From Botryococcus braunii (taxonomy: Eukaryota > Chlorophyta > Trebouxiophyceae), in the NCBI GenBank assembly GCA_002005505.1, contig MVGU01001108.1, positions 92,501 through 102,500 on the forward strand: 10,000 nucleotides of DNA, written 5' to 3'. Shown piece by piece: positions 1 to 9,238 of the stretch (position 1 is its first letter; each line of letters starts with the position of its first letter). The translations under genes and the position numbers were made by a program. A model generated the notes under the pieces. It saw only the letters and a list, made by a program, of their open reading frames with translations, searched no databases and had not been told where the DNA came from.

Positions 1-77
1 ACTCGTCCGGTAGCTTGAGCACAGATGAAATTCGGGAAGGGCTCGCCAAATTCGGTGTCACAGAATCCGAGATTTCT
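1..77 (+). CDS. EF-hand exon (partial, CDPK-like), continues upstream of the window
   Basis: Read from base 3 (frame of codon 15-17), this exon encodes SSGSLSTDEIREGL and then AKFGVTESEIS. The first part is the second half of an EF-hand loop: Gly at loop position 6, Leu at 8 and Glu at 12. The codon cut by the window edge ends in AC, which allows the Asp or Asn expected at loop position 3. After Glu-12 comes an exiting helix and a linker ending in TESEIS, which joins in phase 0 to ELVEKYD of the next exon and gives the usual EF-hand pair spacing. The donor is placed after base 77 (tct|gtgcgc) because this keeps the linker intact; the donor sequence itself is weak. The family fit is the C-terminal regulatory domain of a calcium-dependent protein kinase, where calcium binding relieves autoinhibition. 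No kinase domain is in the window, so another EF-hand protein remains possible. GC at third codon positions is about one half, lower than in the next exon. Confidence 0.75.
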
Positions 78-82
78 GTGCG

Positions 83-106
83 CCCCCCTCCCCCCCCCCC
101 CCACCC
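83..106 (+). repeat. C-rich tract just inside the intron donor
   Basis: This is an almost pure cytosine stretch broken by single T and A bases, starting about five bases after the inferred donor. On the minus strand it is a G-rich run. It is complementary in character to the G-tract at 651-669 of the same intron. Confidence 0.85.
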
Positions 107-165
107 GGCTTTCAGATCGACTTGCCCCCTCCAGGGCTTGCCAAGCCCCTTCACTTCCATTTTTT

Positions 166-346
166 TCTATGGCATGTGTTGCCGTCAATATAGGGTCTCA
201 TTGTTTCTATAGCATCTGTGCTTGCCATTCCTTGCAATAGGTCGTCTCTTTTGTTTTCATGGCATCTGTGTTTGCCATTCCTTGCAATACGTAGTCTCCA
301 TTGTTTTTAAGGCATTTGTGTTTGCCATTCCTTGCAATACGTAGTC
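166..346 (+). repeat. 50-bp minisatellite inside the intron
   Basis: The core TTGCCATTCCTTGCAATA recurs with exact 50-bp spacing near 222, 272 and 322, preceded in each unit by a GGCATYTGTG-type motif. An older, more diverged copy lies at about 166-200. That gives roughly three good copies plus one degenerate copy. The period is not divisible by three and the array lies in an intron, so no coding role is suggested. Confidence 0.85.
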
Positions 347-650
347 AGCATCGCCTTTGTTGATTGCGAGCAAGACCCCGTCCCTGCCATGTTTTGGATG
401 GTCCGCCCGTATGCATTTTGCACACCCGCTCTGGAGCCGTTCCACACTCCTTGTGGTTGGGCCACCCCGTTCTTTAGCCCCCTTCATTTCTTCACCCCGT
501 TTTCATTTCTTCATTCCATTTTAAGCAACCAGCATTGGCTTGTCCCAGCCACTGGGTGGGATGAGGGAATTTTGTGTGGAATGCGTGGAATGGAAGGATT
601 GTTGTGTGTTGTGTGGAATGGCGTTGTTGTGTCGGTGCTTCCGCTGTTCT

Positions 651-669
651 GGGGGTGGGGTGGGGGGGG
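651..669 (+). repeat. G-rich tract, possible G-quadruplex
   Basis: The tract has a five-G run, a four-G run and an eight-G run, separated by single T bases. The eight-G run can supply two G-triplets, so four G-triplets are available for a short-loop quadruplex in DNA or in the unspliced transcript. The structure is inferred from the pattern only. Confidence 0.6.
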
Positions 670-703
670 TTGAAAAAAGCAGGGTTGATTTCTGTATTGC
701 GTA

Positions 704-903
704 GATGCTTCGGGGCTCTGGTCGGGCACTTACAAATGGCGCTTTGATGCTTCAGCTATGGGTTGAGCTGGTTTAGCATGTGCTCAAAATTGCGCTTGAT
801 GCTTCAGCTGTGGGTTGGGCTGGTTGGGCATGTGTACAAAATTGCGCTTGATGCTTGTAGCTGTGGGGCGCGGGCTTGTTGAGCATGTGTGCAAAATTGC
901 GCT
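704..903 (+). repeat. 52-bp minisatellite inside the intron
   Basis: GATGCTT starts units at 746, 798 and 850, exactly 52 bp apart. Each unit then carries an AGCTGTGGG-like block, a GAGCATGTG-like block and CAAAATTGCGC. A partial first copy starts near 704, and the last unit is about 55 bp. Stray pieces (GATGCTTTTAAGCTGTGGG from 1004, AGCTGTGGG near 1031 and 1050) extend the family to within about 20 bases of the splice acceptor. Confidence 0.88.
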
Positions 904-1072
904 TCACCTTCTATATACGGCCCCTGGATTCCGCGTACCGGCATGCAGGATTCATGGTGTGCGGTTAGGATAGGCTTCACCGTTTTATTCTAAAACTGCA
1001 CTCGATGCTTTTAAGCTGTGGGCACTTGACAGCTGTGGGGCACTTTTTTAGCTGTGGGCCTCGGCTGTGCAG

Positions 1073-1237
1073 GAGCTGGTGGAGAAGTACGACACCAACA
1101 AGGACGGGATGATCGACTACGACGAATTCCTGGCGCTCATGAAGGACACCGCCAAGGACGATGTGAAGGAAGGCGCGCAGTACTTCCGCAATCGCCTCAC
1201 CCGAGTTTCGCAGACGGTGGCCCCCTCTTTCCATTGA
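1073..1237 (+). CDS. Terminal exon of the EF-hand gene (CDPK-like C-terminus)
   Basis: This exon encodes 54 residues and ends at TGA. ELVEKYDTNKDGMIDYDEFL holds a complete canonical EF-hand loop: Asp-1, Asn-3, Asp-5, Gly-6, Ile-8, Asp-9 and Glu-12. It should therefore bind calcium. A short charged helix (MKDTAKDDVKEGAQYF) and a basic tail (RNRLTR) follow, then VSQTVAPSFH and the stop. The loop and helix match the last EF-hand of calcium-dependent protein kinases. About 85% of codons end in G or C, and nearly all the first 29 do. The bias weakens in the last 15 or so codons, so the true end could instead be a further splice donor (for example at 1203 or 1215) leading to another exon. The acceptor at 1071-1072 is fixed by the phase-0 join to the previous exon. 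The exact family beyond EF-hand is an inference. Confidence 0.82.
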   Translation, partial: ELVEKYDTNKDGMIDYDEFLALMKDTAKDDVKEGAQYFRNRLTRVSQTVAPSFH

Positions 1238-1585
1238 CCGCCCTTCTTCCCCACACACTTCCCGGCCATGGCGCCCCCGGGCCCCTCATTGTGGCCTGCC
1301 CAGCCAGGAGCTGGGGCCCCTCATTGTGGCCTGCCCAGCCCACCACGCGTGGAGAAGCGCCCTGCCCACTACCACGTGATGTAAGGCGGGCGTGTGTGTG
1401 TCCGGGGGGAGAGAGACCGGATTCTGCGTCGAGCGGTTTCCCGGTTTCCTGCTGGTCCGAAAAGACGGCGGCGCTATGCTTCATGGGTTGTGTGAATGGG
1501 GTGGAGTGGAGGCTGTCCCGGACGCTTGGTCCCTGAAGGCGCCGCCTTCTGGGGACCGCCGTAGTCTCCCCACACACTCAGGAAC
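1238..1585. other. Downstream flank / probable 3' UTR and spacer
   Basis: This stretch is GC-rich and follows directly after the stop codon. Apart from the duplicated 27-mer at 1279-1340 I see no gene. Open frames on both strands here have no recognisable domain. Part of it is probably the 3' untranslated region, but I cannot place a cleavage site with confidence. Confidence 0.4.
1279..1340 (+). repeat. Perfect 27-bp direct repeat with 35-bp period
   Basis: The 27-mer beginning GGGCCCCTCATTGTGG and ending CTGCCCAGCC occurs at 1279-1305 and again at 1314-1340 without a mismatch, separated by eight bases. This is a recent short tandem duplication just downstream of the EF-hand stop codon. Confidence 0.95.
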
Positions 1586-2040
1586 TGCTCTGCCCAAAAT
1601 CTGGCGGTCCCGTTCGGTGTCTGTCCTGCCCACTCGGTGGTGGTCGAGTTGAGATCTTTGTACAGCCCGATACCTGGCGGTCCCATTAGATCTTTGTACT
1701 GCTCGACAGCCGGCGGTCCCGGTGGGTCTCTGTACTGACAGGTATCTGACGGTCTCGTTAGATCTTTGTACTGCTCAACAGCCGGCGGTCCCGGTGGGTC
1801 TCTGTACTGACCTATACCTGGCGGGCCCCGTAAGATCTTTTGTACTGCCCGTTACGTGGCAGTACCGTTTGATCTTTGTACTGCCCAGTAGCCGGCGGTC
1901 CCGTAAGAGCCTTGTACTGTCCAGCAGCTGGCGATCCTGTAAGAGCTTTGTGCTGCTTAATAGCTGGCGGTCCCGTTACATCTTTGTACTGCCCGATAGC
2001 TGGCGGTCATGTTGTGTCTTTGTACCGCCCAGAGGCGGCC
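1586..2040 (+). repeat. 36-bp minisatellite, about 12 copies
   Basis: The unit contains TCTTTGTACTGCCC and GGCGGTCCCGTTA. The GGCGG block recurs at 36-bp steps: units are anchored near 1675, 1711, 1747, 1783, 1819, 1857, 1893, 1929, 1965 and 2001. Looser copies lie upstream to about 1586 and one downstream near 2034. One step is 38 bp, which shifts the reading frame, so the array is not held in frame. Because 36 is divisible by three, it produces a long open frame with a 12-residue repeat that need not be a protein. Units at 1689-1760 and 1761-1833 form a two-unit higher-order duplication: their first 51 bp differ at one base. Confidence 0.95.
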
Positions 2041-2239
2041 TGTTGCCGACATGGAGGTCAGGAGGACAAGGGAAAAGTCAATGCTCTCTTGTTTCCCACA
2101 CGCCATCGAGGGGGGTTTTGCCCCTTGGTATGTGCTACCCTCGTCTTTGGGTTTCTGCATGCTATGGGTCTCATGGCTTTGGAGGTAGAGGTTGCCTCAG
2201 CCATGGTTATGGAGTCTGTGTTAACTCAACGCCATTGAA

Positions 2240-2450
2240 GCGTAGAGTTGGTGATAGGGTTTACCTTGGGTATAGAGTCTGCCATGAGCATAGAGGTGGC
2301 ATTGGTTATAGGGTTTGCTATGAGCATAGAGGTGGCATTGGGTATAGGGTTTGCCTTGGGTATAGAGTCTACCTTGAGCGTAGAGCTGGCGTTGGGTGTA
2401 GGGGTTGCGTTGGGTGTAAGATTTGGCTTTGGGGATAGAGTTGCCTGTTT
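2240..2450 (+). repeat. 18-bp minisatellite, about 11 copies
   Basis: TAGAG, TAGGG or similar recurs at exact 18-bp steps from 2255 (2273, 2291, 2309, 2327, 2345, 2363, 2381, 2399, 2417), with a 19-bp step to 2436. Two unit types alternate irregularly, one like TTGGGTATAGAGTCTGCC and one like ATGAGCATAGAGGTGGCA. The period gives six-residue repeats in all three forward frames, but no frame is clearly preferred. A looser, similar texture reaches back to about 2165. Confidence 0.92.
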
Positions 2451-3259
2451 GAATGCGGGTACATCATGCGGTTGGTTCCGGCGGGGCTACTGTGAAGCGG
2501 TCAACAGGGGGACCAGGGAGGGACGGTCTTCACTACAAGTTTGAAGAAGCCCGGCTGGGAGTCTCGGGGCATTTCTGATGAAGAGGCAAGCTGTTGCAGC
2601 AATGCCTTGCATGCCTTTGCTTTGCATGGTGTTCGCGCTTGCCGAGCGCAAGAATGCAAGCACCCCTTGTCCCACTAACTAACCACGGCTACAAACTAAC
2701 CACTGTTACCGAGTGCACGAGCGGGGCAGAGTGCTGGGGAATCTGCACTCCCACCTCCGCAAGCTGGCTTTGTGAGGGGGAGCTGTGCCGGCCGCATTGC
2801 CGGCGCTCAGCTGACGTACTTACTGGAAACAGAAGTGATATTTAATCATTATTTAAGTGAGAGCTGGGGAACTTGAGGATGCAGAACTGATCTCTCGCGT
2901 CCGTCGTTGCCACGCCCCACGTTCATTAAAGGGGGGAGGGGTGGGCGGTGGGATGTTTTCAAGGAAGGCGCAATTTTTGTTGCGTGGGGATGTCGAGTTG
3001 TGGCTACGGCATGCATTCGTGCGCCCATGCAGAAGTCTGTTGTTGATCAATGGGTTTAAACCTTGCGAGATTTAGGGTGATTAAGCGACGATTCCAGTGC
3101 TTTTGGCTCCCCCCAGCAGGACAGCCTTGTGTTTGAGCCTGGACGAGGTACAGAGCTGCTGCTCCGCTGATTGTAAGGGAGTCCTGGCTTGTTGTGTGTC
3201 ATGTCGTAGCAGAGTTTCGCCCGTCCTGCCGCAACTGGGGTTCAAAGCGCATGTCAACA
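2451..3259. other. No gene recognised
   Basis: I found no tandem repeat, RNA gene or protein family here. It contains short TTGC-rich text near 2590-2660 and an AT-rich spot near 2835-2855. Short open frames occur on both strands (for example 2594-2845 +, 2487-2675 -) and look like chance. Confidence 0.5.
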
Positions 3260-3280
3260 CCCCCCCCCCCGGGCCCCGGG
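3260..3280 (+). repeat. C-run followed by GGG-CCCC-GGG block
   Basis: Eleven cytosines (3260-3270) are followed directly by GGGCCCCGGG. The C and G blocks can fold back on one another. It lies about 40 bp before a long TG tract. Confidence 0.85.
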
Positions 3281-3315
3281 CAGGCGATGCACGAACGTGC
3301 GTTTGTGTGTGAGTG

Positions 3316-4495
<1,180 letters not shown>

Positions 4496-4540
4496 TGTGG
4501 GTGTGGGTGTGGGTGTGGGTGTGGGTGTGGGTGTGGGGGT

Positions 4541-4543
<3 letters not shown>
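4496..4543 (+). repeat. (TGTGGG)n array, strong G-quadruplex pattern
   Basis: Eight G-runs of three or more occur at 4499, 4505, 4511, 4517, 4523, 4529, 4535 (five Gs) and 4541, nearly all separated by three-base TGT loops. This is enough for two adjacent three-tetrad quadruplexes on the plus strand. The array passes directly into a TG tract, suggesting that one arose from the other by base change and slippage. Confidence 0.92.

Positions 4544-4610
<67 letters not shown>
4543..4610 (+). repeat. (TG)n microsatellite, about 34 units
   Basis: A pure TG run follows the G-rich hexamer array and ends at ATCAAAG. It is the second of three long TG tracts with TG on the plus strand. Confidence 0.97.
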
Positions 4611-4612
<2 letters not shown>

Positions 4613-4714
4613 CAAAGTCGACATCTATTGTAAAGGGAAAGGTAAACGTGTGCTCTCACCGGCACGCAGCGGGAGGCTTATGTAGAGAAGTCAACAACCT
4701 GCCCCACATGTGGA
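4611..4714. other. Unassigned spacer
   Basis: Short non-repetitive sequence between the TG tract and a decayed array; nothing recognised. Confidence 0.4.
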
Positions 4715-4890
4715 ATCCCCCCAATATGTAGAATCTGCCCCATCCACCATATCTGTGTAGCTACTCGATCCGCTGTATATGAAGTGCTCCACCGCATCGT
4801 ATCTGGTCTGCTGCATATAAAATGTTCCGCGGCACATGGCGTGCTCTGCTGCATAGTATCGGTCTGCCGCATCTTTGAAACCGACTGCTT
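4715..4890 (+). repeat. Decayed tandem array, about 19-bp period
   Basis: Blocks resembling GCTGCATATAAAATGTTCTG follow one another near 4771, 4792, 4811, 4831, 4849 and 4867, at steps of 18-21 bp. Looser blocks lie upstream from about 4719 (for example CAATATGTAGAATCTGCC). CCGCATC, CTGCATA and GGCACAT are variants of one position. Divergence and variable spacing suggest an old array. Confidence 0.6.
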
Positions 4891-5416
4891 TGAAATAAAT
4901 TCTGCTGCAAGCAGTCCCCCAGGTAGGGGTCCGACCGTACTTGCTTCTCCTGGCGCAAAAGAGGGAGGAATCCTGGCCTAGAAGAGGTTGAAGTCTTGGC
5001 TTGTGGGGGCTGCCTGCCCGCGGGGCCGTGTCAAAAACGGGGATCTACTTTCTTCCCGGCTCCTTCGAGGAGTCAAGCTCCCGTCCAGAGACCCTCGGGA
5101 GAGCTCTCTTACCACACCCTTGCATGGAACCCCCAGCTCAGGGAAAGGGATACGTAGTTCGTGGTTGGGATACGCTTCACGTTTCAATGAAAGGAAGAGG
5201 CTTACAGCGAGCCGGTGGTTGAGTTACTGGCCTCGGATCACACCGGGGCTGCAGCATCCAGACATGCAGACCCAGATCCCCGCAATCACAGCACAGAACA
5301 TCGCTGCCCTCGGTTCCTCAAGTTCCAGGATTTCGAAGGTCGTCGTCTTTATTCCACCAAACGTGCCTGACATAGCATGGACTACGTATTTACCATCCTG
5401 CAGAATCGCCAGGGCG

Positions 5417-5417
<1 letters not shown>
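4891..5417. other. Open stretch without a recognised gene
   Basis: One plus-strand frame stays open from at least 4988 to the TG tract, about 140 codons, and continues as an artefact through the TG tract to 5557. The translation has mixed composition, including SYWPRITPGL and VVVFIPPNVPDIAW, but no motif I can assign. I could not place splice sites bounding an exon. An open frame of this length is within what chance can give across six frames of 10 kb, so I do not call a gene. Confidence 0.3.
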
Positions 5418-5513
<96 letters not shown>

Positions 5514-5520
5514 TGTGTGT
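5418..5520 (+). repeat. (TG)n microsatellite, one interruption
   Basis: A TG run of about 100 bp has a single A replacing G near 5507. It is followed by GGGTTGGGTGTGTGGGTGTT and then a G-run. It is the third long TG tract in the same orientation. Confidence 0.97.
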
Positions 5521-5540
5521 GGGTTGGGTGTGTGGGTGTT

Positions 5541-5552
5541 GGGGGGGGGGGG
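5541..5552 (+). repeat. Poly-G run of 12
   Basis: Twelve consecutive guanines lie just downstream of the TG tract. With the G-triplets at 5521-5537 it gives another possible quadruplex-forming stretch. Confidence 0.9.
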
Positions 5553-5921
5553 TGTAAGAGATTCAAATAAGGGACATGTAGGAGACACAAAGGCGTAAGG
5601 CACAAAAGGGAAAGAGCAGTTGTACCCACCGCCCCTTCAGAGAAATACTAAGGTGTATAAGTGATGTACAAAATTGCAAGGCCAATTGGCATCAGGTGTA
5701 CGTTTGTATTCCGCATGTACGGAGAAGCCAGATGGCCCTGCATGCAGGGAAGTAGCTGTGGCCTGACGTTTTCAGCTGCAAATGTATTCACGCTTGAGTT
5801 TGGCCTTATCCCAAAGAACGGGATGGCTCGAAAACGTGGCAATCACTCTTAAAGAAGATGTTGGCATTTTGTTGCGTTGTCTTCACTCGGTCTGTGGGAC
5901 TGAGCAGCCCGCTCCAGCTCA
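5553..5921. other. No gene recognised
   Basis: No repeat or RNA gene is visible. Overlapping short open frames lie on both strands at about 5648-5852 (60-64 codons). Neither has a motif I recognise, and frames of this size are common by chance. Confidence 0.45.
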
Positions 5922-6244
5922 ACCTTTACATCGTGTCATGCTGAACATTCATTGGCTGTCCTAGGGTTTCATCTTGTCATGCTGAACATGAATTGCTGTC
6001 CTAGGGTTTCATTGTGTCATGCTGAACACTAATTGCTGTCCTAGGGTTTCATCATGTCATGCTGAACACTAATTGCTGTCCTAGGGTTTCATCGTATCAT
6101 GCTGAACACTAATTGCTGTCCTAGGGTTTCATCGCAACATGCTGAACACTAATTGCTGTCCTAGGGTTTCATCGTGTCATGCTGAACACTAATTGCTGTC
6201 CTAGGGTTTCATCGTGTCATGCTGAACACTGATTGCTGTCCTAG
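5922..6244 (+). repeat. 40-bp minisatellite, seven exact-length units plus one diverged
   Basis: Seven units of exactly 40 bp start at 5961, 6001, 6041, 6081, 6121, 6161 and 6201. A diverged first unit lies at 5922-5960 and a CTAG remnant at 6241. The unit reads CTAGGGTTTCATCGTGTCAT followed by GCTGAACACTAATTGCTGTC. Across the seven units I count ten substitutions from this consensus; seven fall at unit positions 13-17 and the other three at 29-31. Positions 1-12, 18-28 and 32-40 are identical in all seven. The period is not divisible by three, so this is not a protein repeat. It ends next to a perfect hairpin. Confidence 0.97.
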
Positions 6245-6245
6245 T

Positions 6246-6269
6246 GCATTTTCACTTCTGTGAAAATGC
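6246..6269 (+). repeat. Perfect 10-bp inverted repeat (hairpin)
   Basis: GCATTTTCAC and GTGAAAATGC are exact reverse complements separated by TTCT. The hairpin begins one base after the CTAG remnant that ends the 40-bp array. Confidence 0.9.
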
Positions 6270-7599
<1,330 letters not shown>

Positions 7600-7699
7600 G
7601 TGCCTGATTGTGCTCAGCTTATTTCTCATTGTGGGCCGGGGTCACTCGTTACAGCTGCAACTCAATGTGGGGGGAACTATCCCGCTTGAGTCCGTTATT

Positions 7700-7846
7700 C
7701 ACAACTATAGACTACATGAGGGAATGAGGTACAAGGGAGTGAGTGGAATCACGATCTCATTCCACTCGAACTGTTCTTTTTTGCGGCTTTAGTGGTTGTG
7801 AAGGTTCAGCCCTCACAGGTATAGACCTGATGAGGGAATGAGGCAC
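7700..7846 (+). repeat. Diverged 33-bp direct repeats, 114 bp apart
   Basis: Positions 7700-7732 and 7814-7846 match at 27 of 33 bases and share TATAGAC and ATGAGGGAATGAGG. Between them, GAGTGGAAT (7741-7749) and ATTCCACTC (7759-7767) form a perfect 9-bp inverted repeat. This could be a remnant of a small mobile element or a local duplication. No transposase or clear target-site duplication is visible. Confidence 0.6.
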
Positions 7847-7896
7847 CTACAGTGCTTGAATGTGCTGGTATTCTGTGTGGGTGTCCCAGGTTCTGT

Positions 7897-8403
7897 TCAA
7901 ACAGCCCGACTCACACCTGCCTCCCACATTTGCTGTGGGGTGTTGAGCCGCACAGTATCATTCTCTTGTGAATACCTGGTAAAAGTGGTTACTGTAATGG
8001 CAAAGAACAGACCTTGAAACGGAGGACGTAAGTGGGTCATCGTAGATCTGTTTAAAACCGTGCTATGAGCGATGACCCTTGTGGCTTCTGGCAGGTAAAC
8101 GGTAATCCGATTACCGTTATCCCCTTCTGGCTCGTCGGTTGTACCAGGATGTCCTTGGCGATCGCAGATGCCTCCGAGAACAATCCCGCCAGAGACAAAG
8201 GAATGCGGATTCAAAAACAATATCCTTTGGGAAATTGGGGAGTATACTTGTAAGACGTTCGGGAACAACTGCGAGAGAACACCACAGAGGTCTGAAGTAG
8301 GTTTGGATAGATCATGCTGAGTCAGAGGCCCCTTTATGTTATGTGTCACACTATAGGATGACCCACCATATTTATGAGAATTGGTAACACTACTCTGAGC
8401 AAA
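7897..8403 (-). other. Minus-strand open frame, uncertain (possible decayed Copia-type fragment)
   Basis: This frame is open for about 168 codons and ends at a TGA (complement of 7897-7899). It has no ATG near its start, so it would have to be an exon or a relic. One piece, NRITVYLPEATRVIAHSTV, resembles the stretch just after the integrase core of Copia-type polyproteins, where a pattern like Y-x-x-P-x-x-x-K/R-V-V/I is followed by a Ser-containing strand. No integrase core (DDE residues) or reverse transcriptase motif is present, and the flanking residues fit nothing I know. Frame length alone is near what chance allows. I treat it as unassigned. Confidence 0.2.
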
Positions 8404-8689
8404 TTAACATGATGCATATCAATGCAGTAGCCCCGTTGTCGGAGATGACACGACCAGTCGCAGGACATAAATATGTGCGAGCGTCCCCAAGCAATATGGA
8501 AGCAGGGCGATCAGTAACCCATAGTTCCTTGGGTTGCAACAGGTCACGTTTAAATTCATGAACTTGTAAAAATATGTGTTGTTCGACCAGTTTAAACTGC
8601 CAACCGCTTGCCCTCACCTCTAGACGATATTGACAAAGTTTTGGTGTGTAGGCGGATTGTCTTGAATGGACTAGGAAGTTCCATTTTGC
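8390..8689 (-). other. Minus-strand open frame, uncertain
   Basis: This frame is open for about 99 codons between stops at 8690-8692 and about 8390, and contains no early ATG. It includes RPASILLGDARTYLCPATG, which loosely recalls the Leu-Gly-Asp-Gly stretch found downstream of the protease motif in Copia-type elements. The Asp-Ser-Gly protease triad is absent. If both this and the next minus-strand frame came from one element, their order is right, but far too little sequence lies between them. A plus-strand frame at 8608-8886, ending GLFGLFAKDTAK before TAG, overlaps its end and is equally unassigned. Confidence 0.18.
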
Positions 8690-9238
8690 TCAGTTTGGCC
8701 GCAGAAGCACACTCTGCGCCGGCACCGTTCTGTGGGGCTGTAGATCAGGTACCGAGCTGGGCATTTACTATGCCATGGGAAGAAGAAGTGGTGAGCTGGG
8801 ATGGCTACAGCACTTGGACACGAGTTGTTGGAAAGAAGCAGAGCCGTGGTCTATTTGGTCTCTTTGCCAAAGACACTGCAAAGTAGGTCGACCCACCTCA
8901 GGCCTTTTCATGAGAGGGAACACTTCCTGAATCACTTACGAAGGACCTTAATAATATCAGAAAGTCACCTTGAGCATGGCAATTCCTTGCGAGACATTAC
9001 GGAAACCCAACGGCGCAGAATCTGGTTTGGCAGTGTGGGGGAGGTCCGGTAACTCACATTCCACCTTGCAGTCACTATTGAGCTCCGAGTTCAACTTCAC
9101 GCAAGTCGACTAAAACCTATGTATGTGGGGCCTGTATGACAGCAAGAAGTTGCCTTTATTGTGCATCCATGGGGGCCCGGGATTCCCCTCTCGCTACTTA
9201 GAAACCTTGGAGTTACTGGCTGGACAGGAGCGCCGAGT
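8690..9238. other. No gene recognised
   Basis: No repeat or RNA gene is visible. The plus-strand frame ending at 8886 reads KKQSRGLFGLFAKDTAK before the stop and could be a terminal exon, with TACAG at 8806-8810 as a possible acceptor. No family is recognised and no partner exon is seen. Confidence 0.35.

Larger units (their letters stand above)
78..1072 (+). other. Intron of the EF-hand gene, repeat-filled
   Basis: The 995-bp gap between the two EF-hand exons starts with GT and ends with AG (ggctgtgcag|gag). It is inferred from the two exons joining in phase 0 into a continuous EF-hand pair. It contains a C-tract just after the donor, a 50-bp tandem repeat, a G-tract and a 52-bp tandem repeat. 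Open frames inside it (for example 332-673) lack coding character and resemble no family I recognise. The acceptor is well supported by the protein; the donor has a non-consensus tail and could shift by a few bases. Confidence 0.7.

Noticed and set aside
332..673. 113-codon plus-strand frame in the intron
   Set aside because: It lies between two exons that join in phase 0 and ends in a G-tract, with no recognisable motif.
1054..1577. Other frames over and after the EF-hand exon
   Set aside because: They overlap the EF-hand reading frame or GC-rich flank and have no domain.
5961..6244. TAGGGTTT in each 40-bp unit as a plant-type telomere repeat
   Set aside because: Only eight bases match, they occur once per 40 bp, and there is no contiguous seven-base telomere array.
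5922..6244. 40-bp array as a CRISPR array
   Set aside because: The variable part is only five bases, no spacer-length unique sequence exists, and the window is eukaryotic.
8608..8886. Plus-strand frame ending GLFGLFAKDTAK as a gene
   Set aside because: It has no ATG near its start and no known domain, it overlaps a minus-strand frame, and no partner exon is visible.
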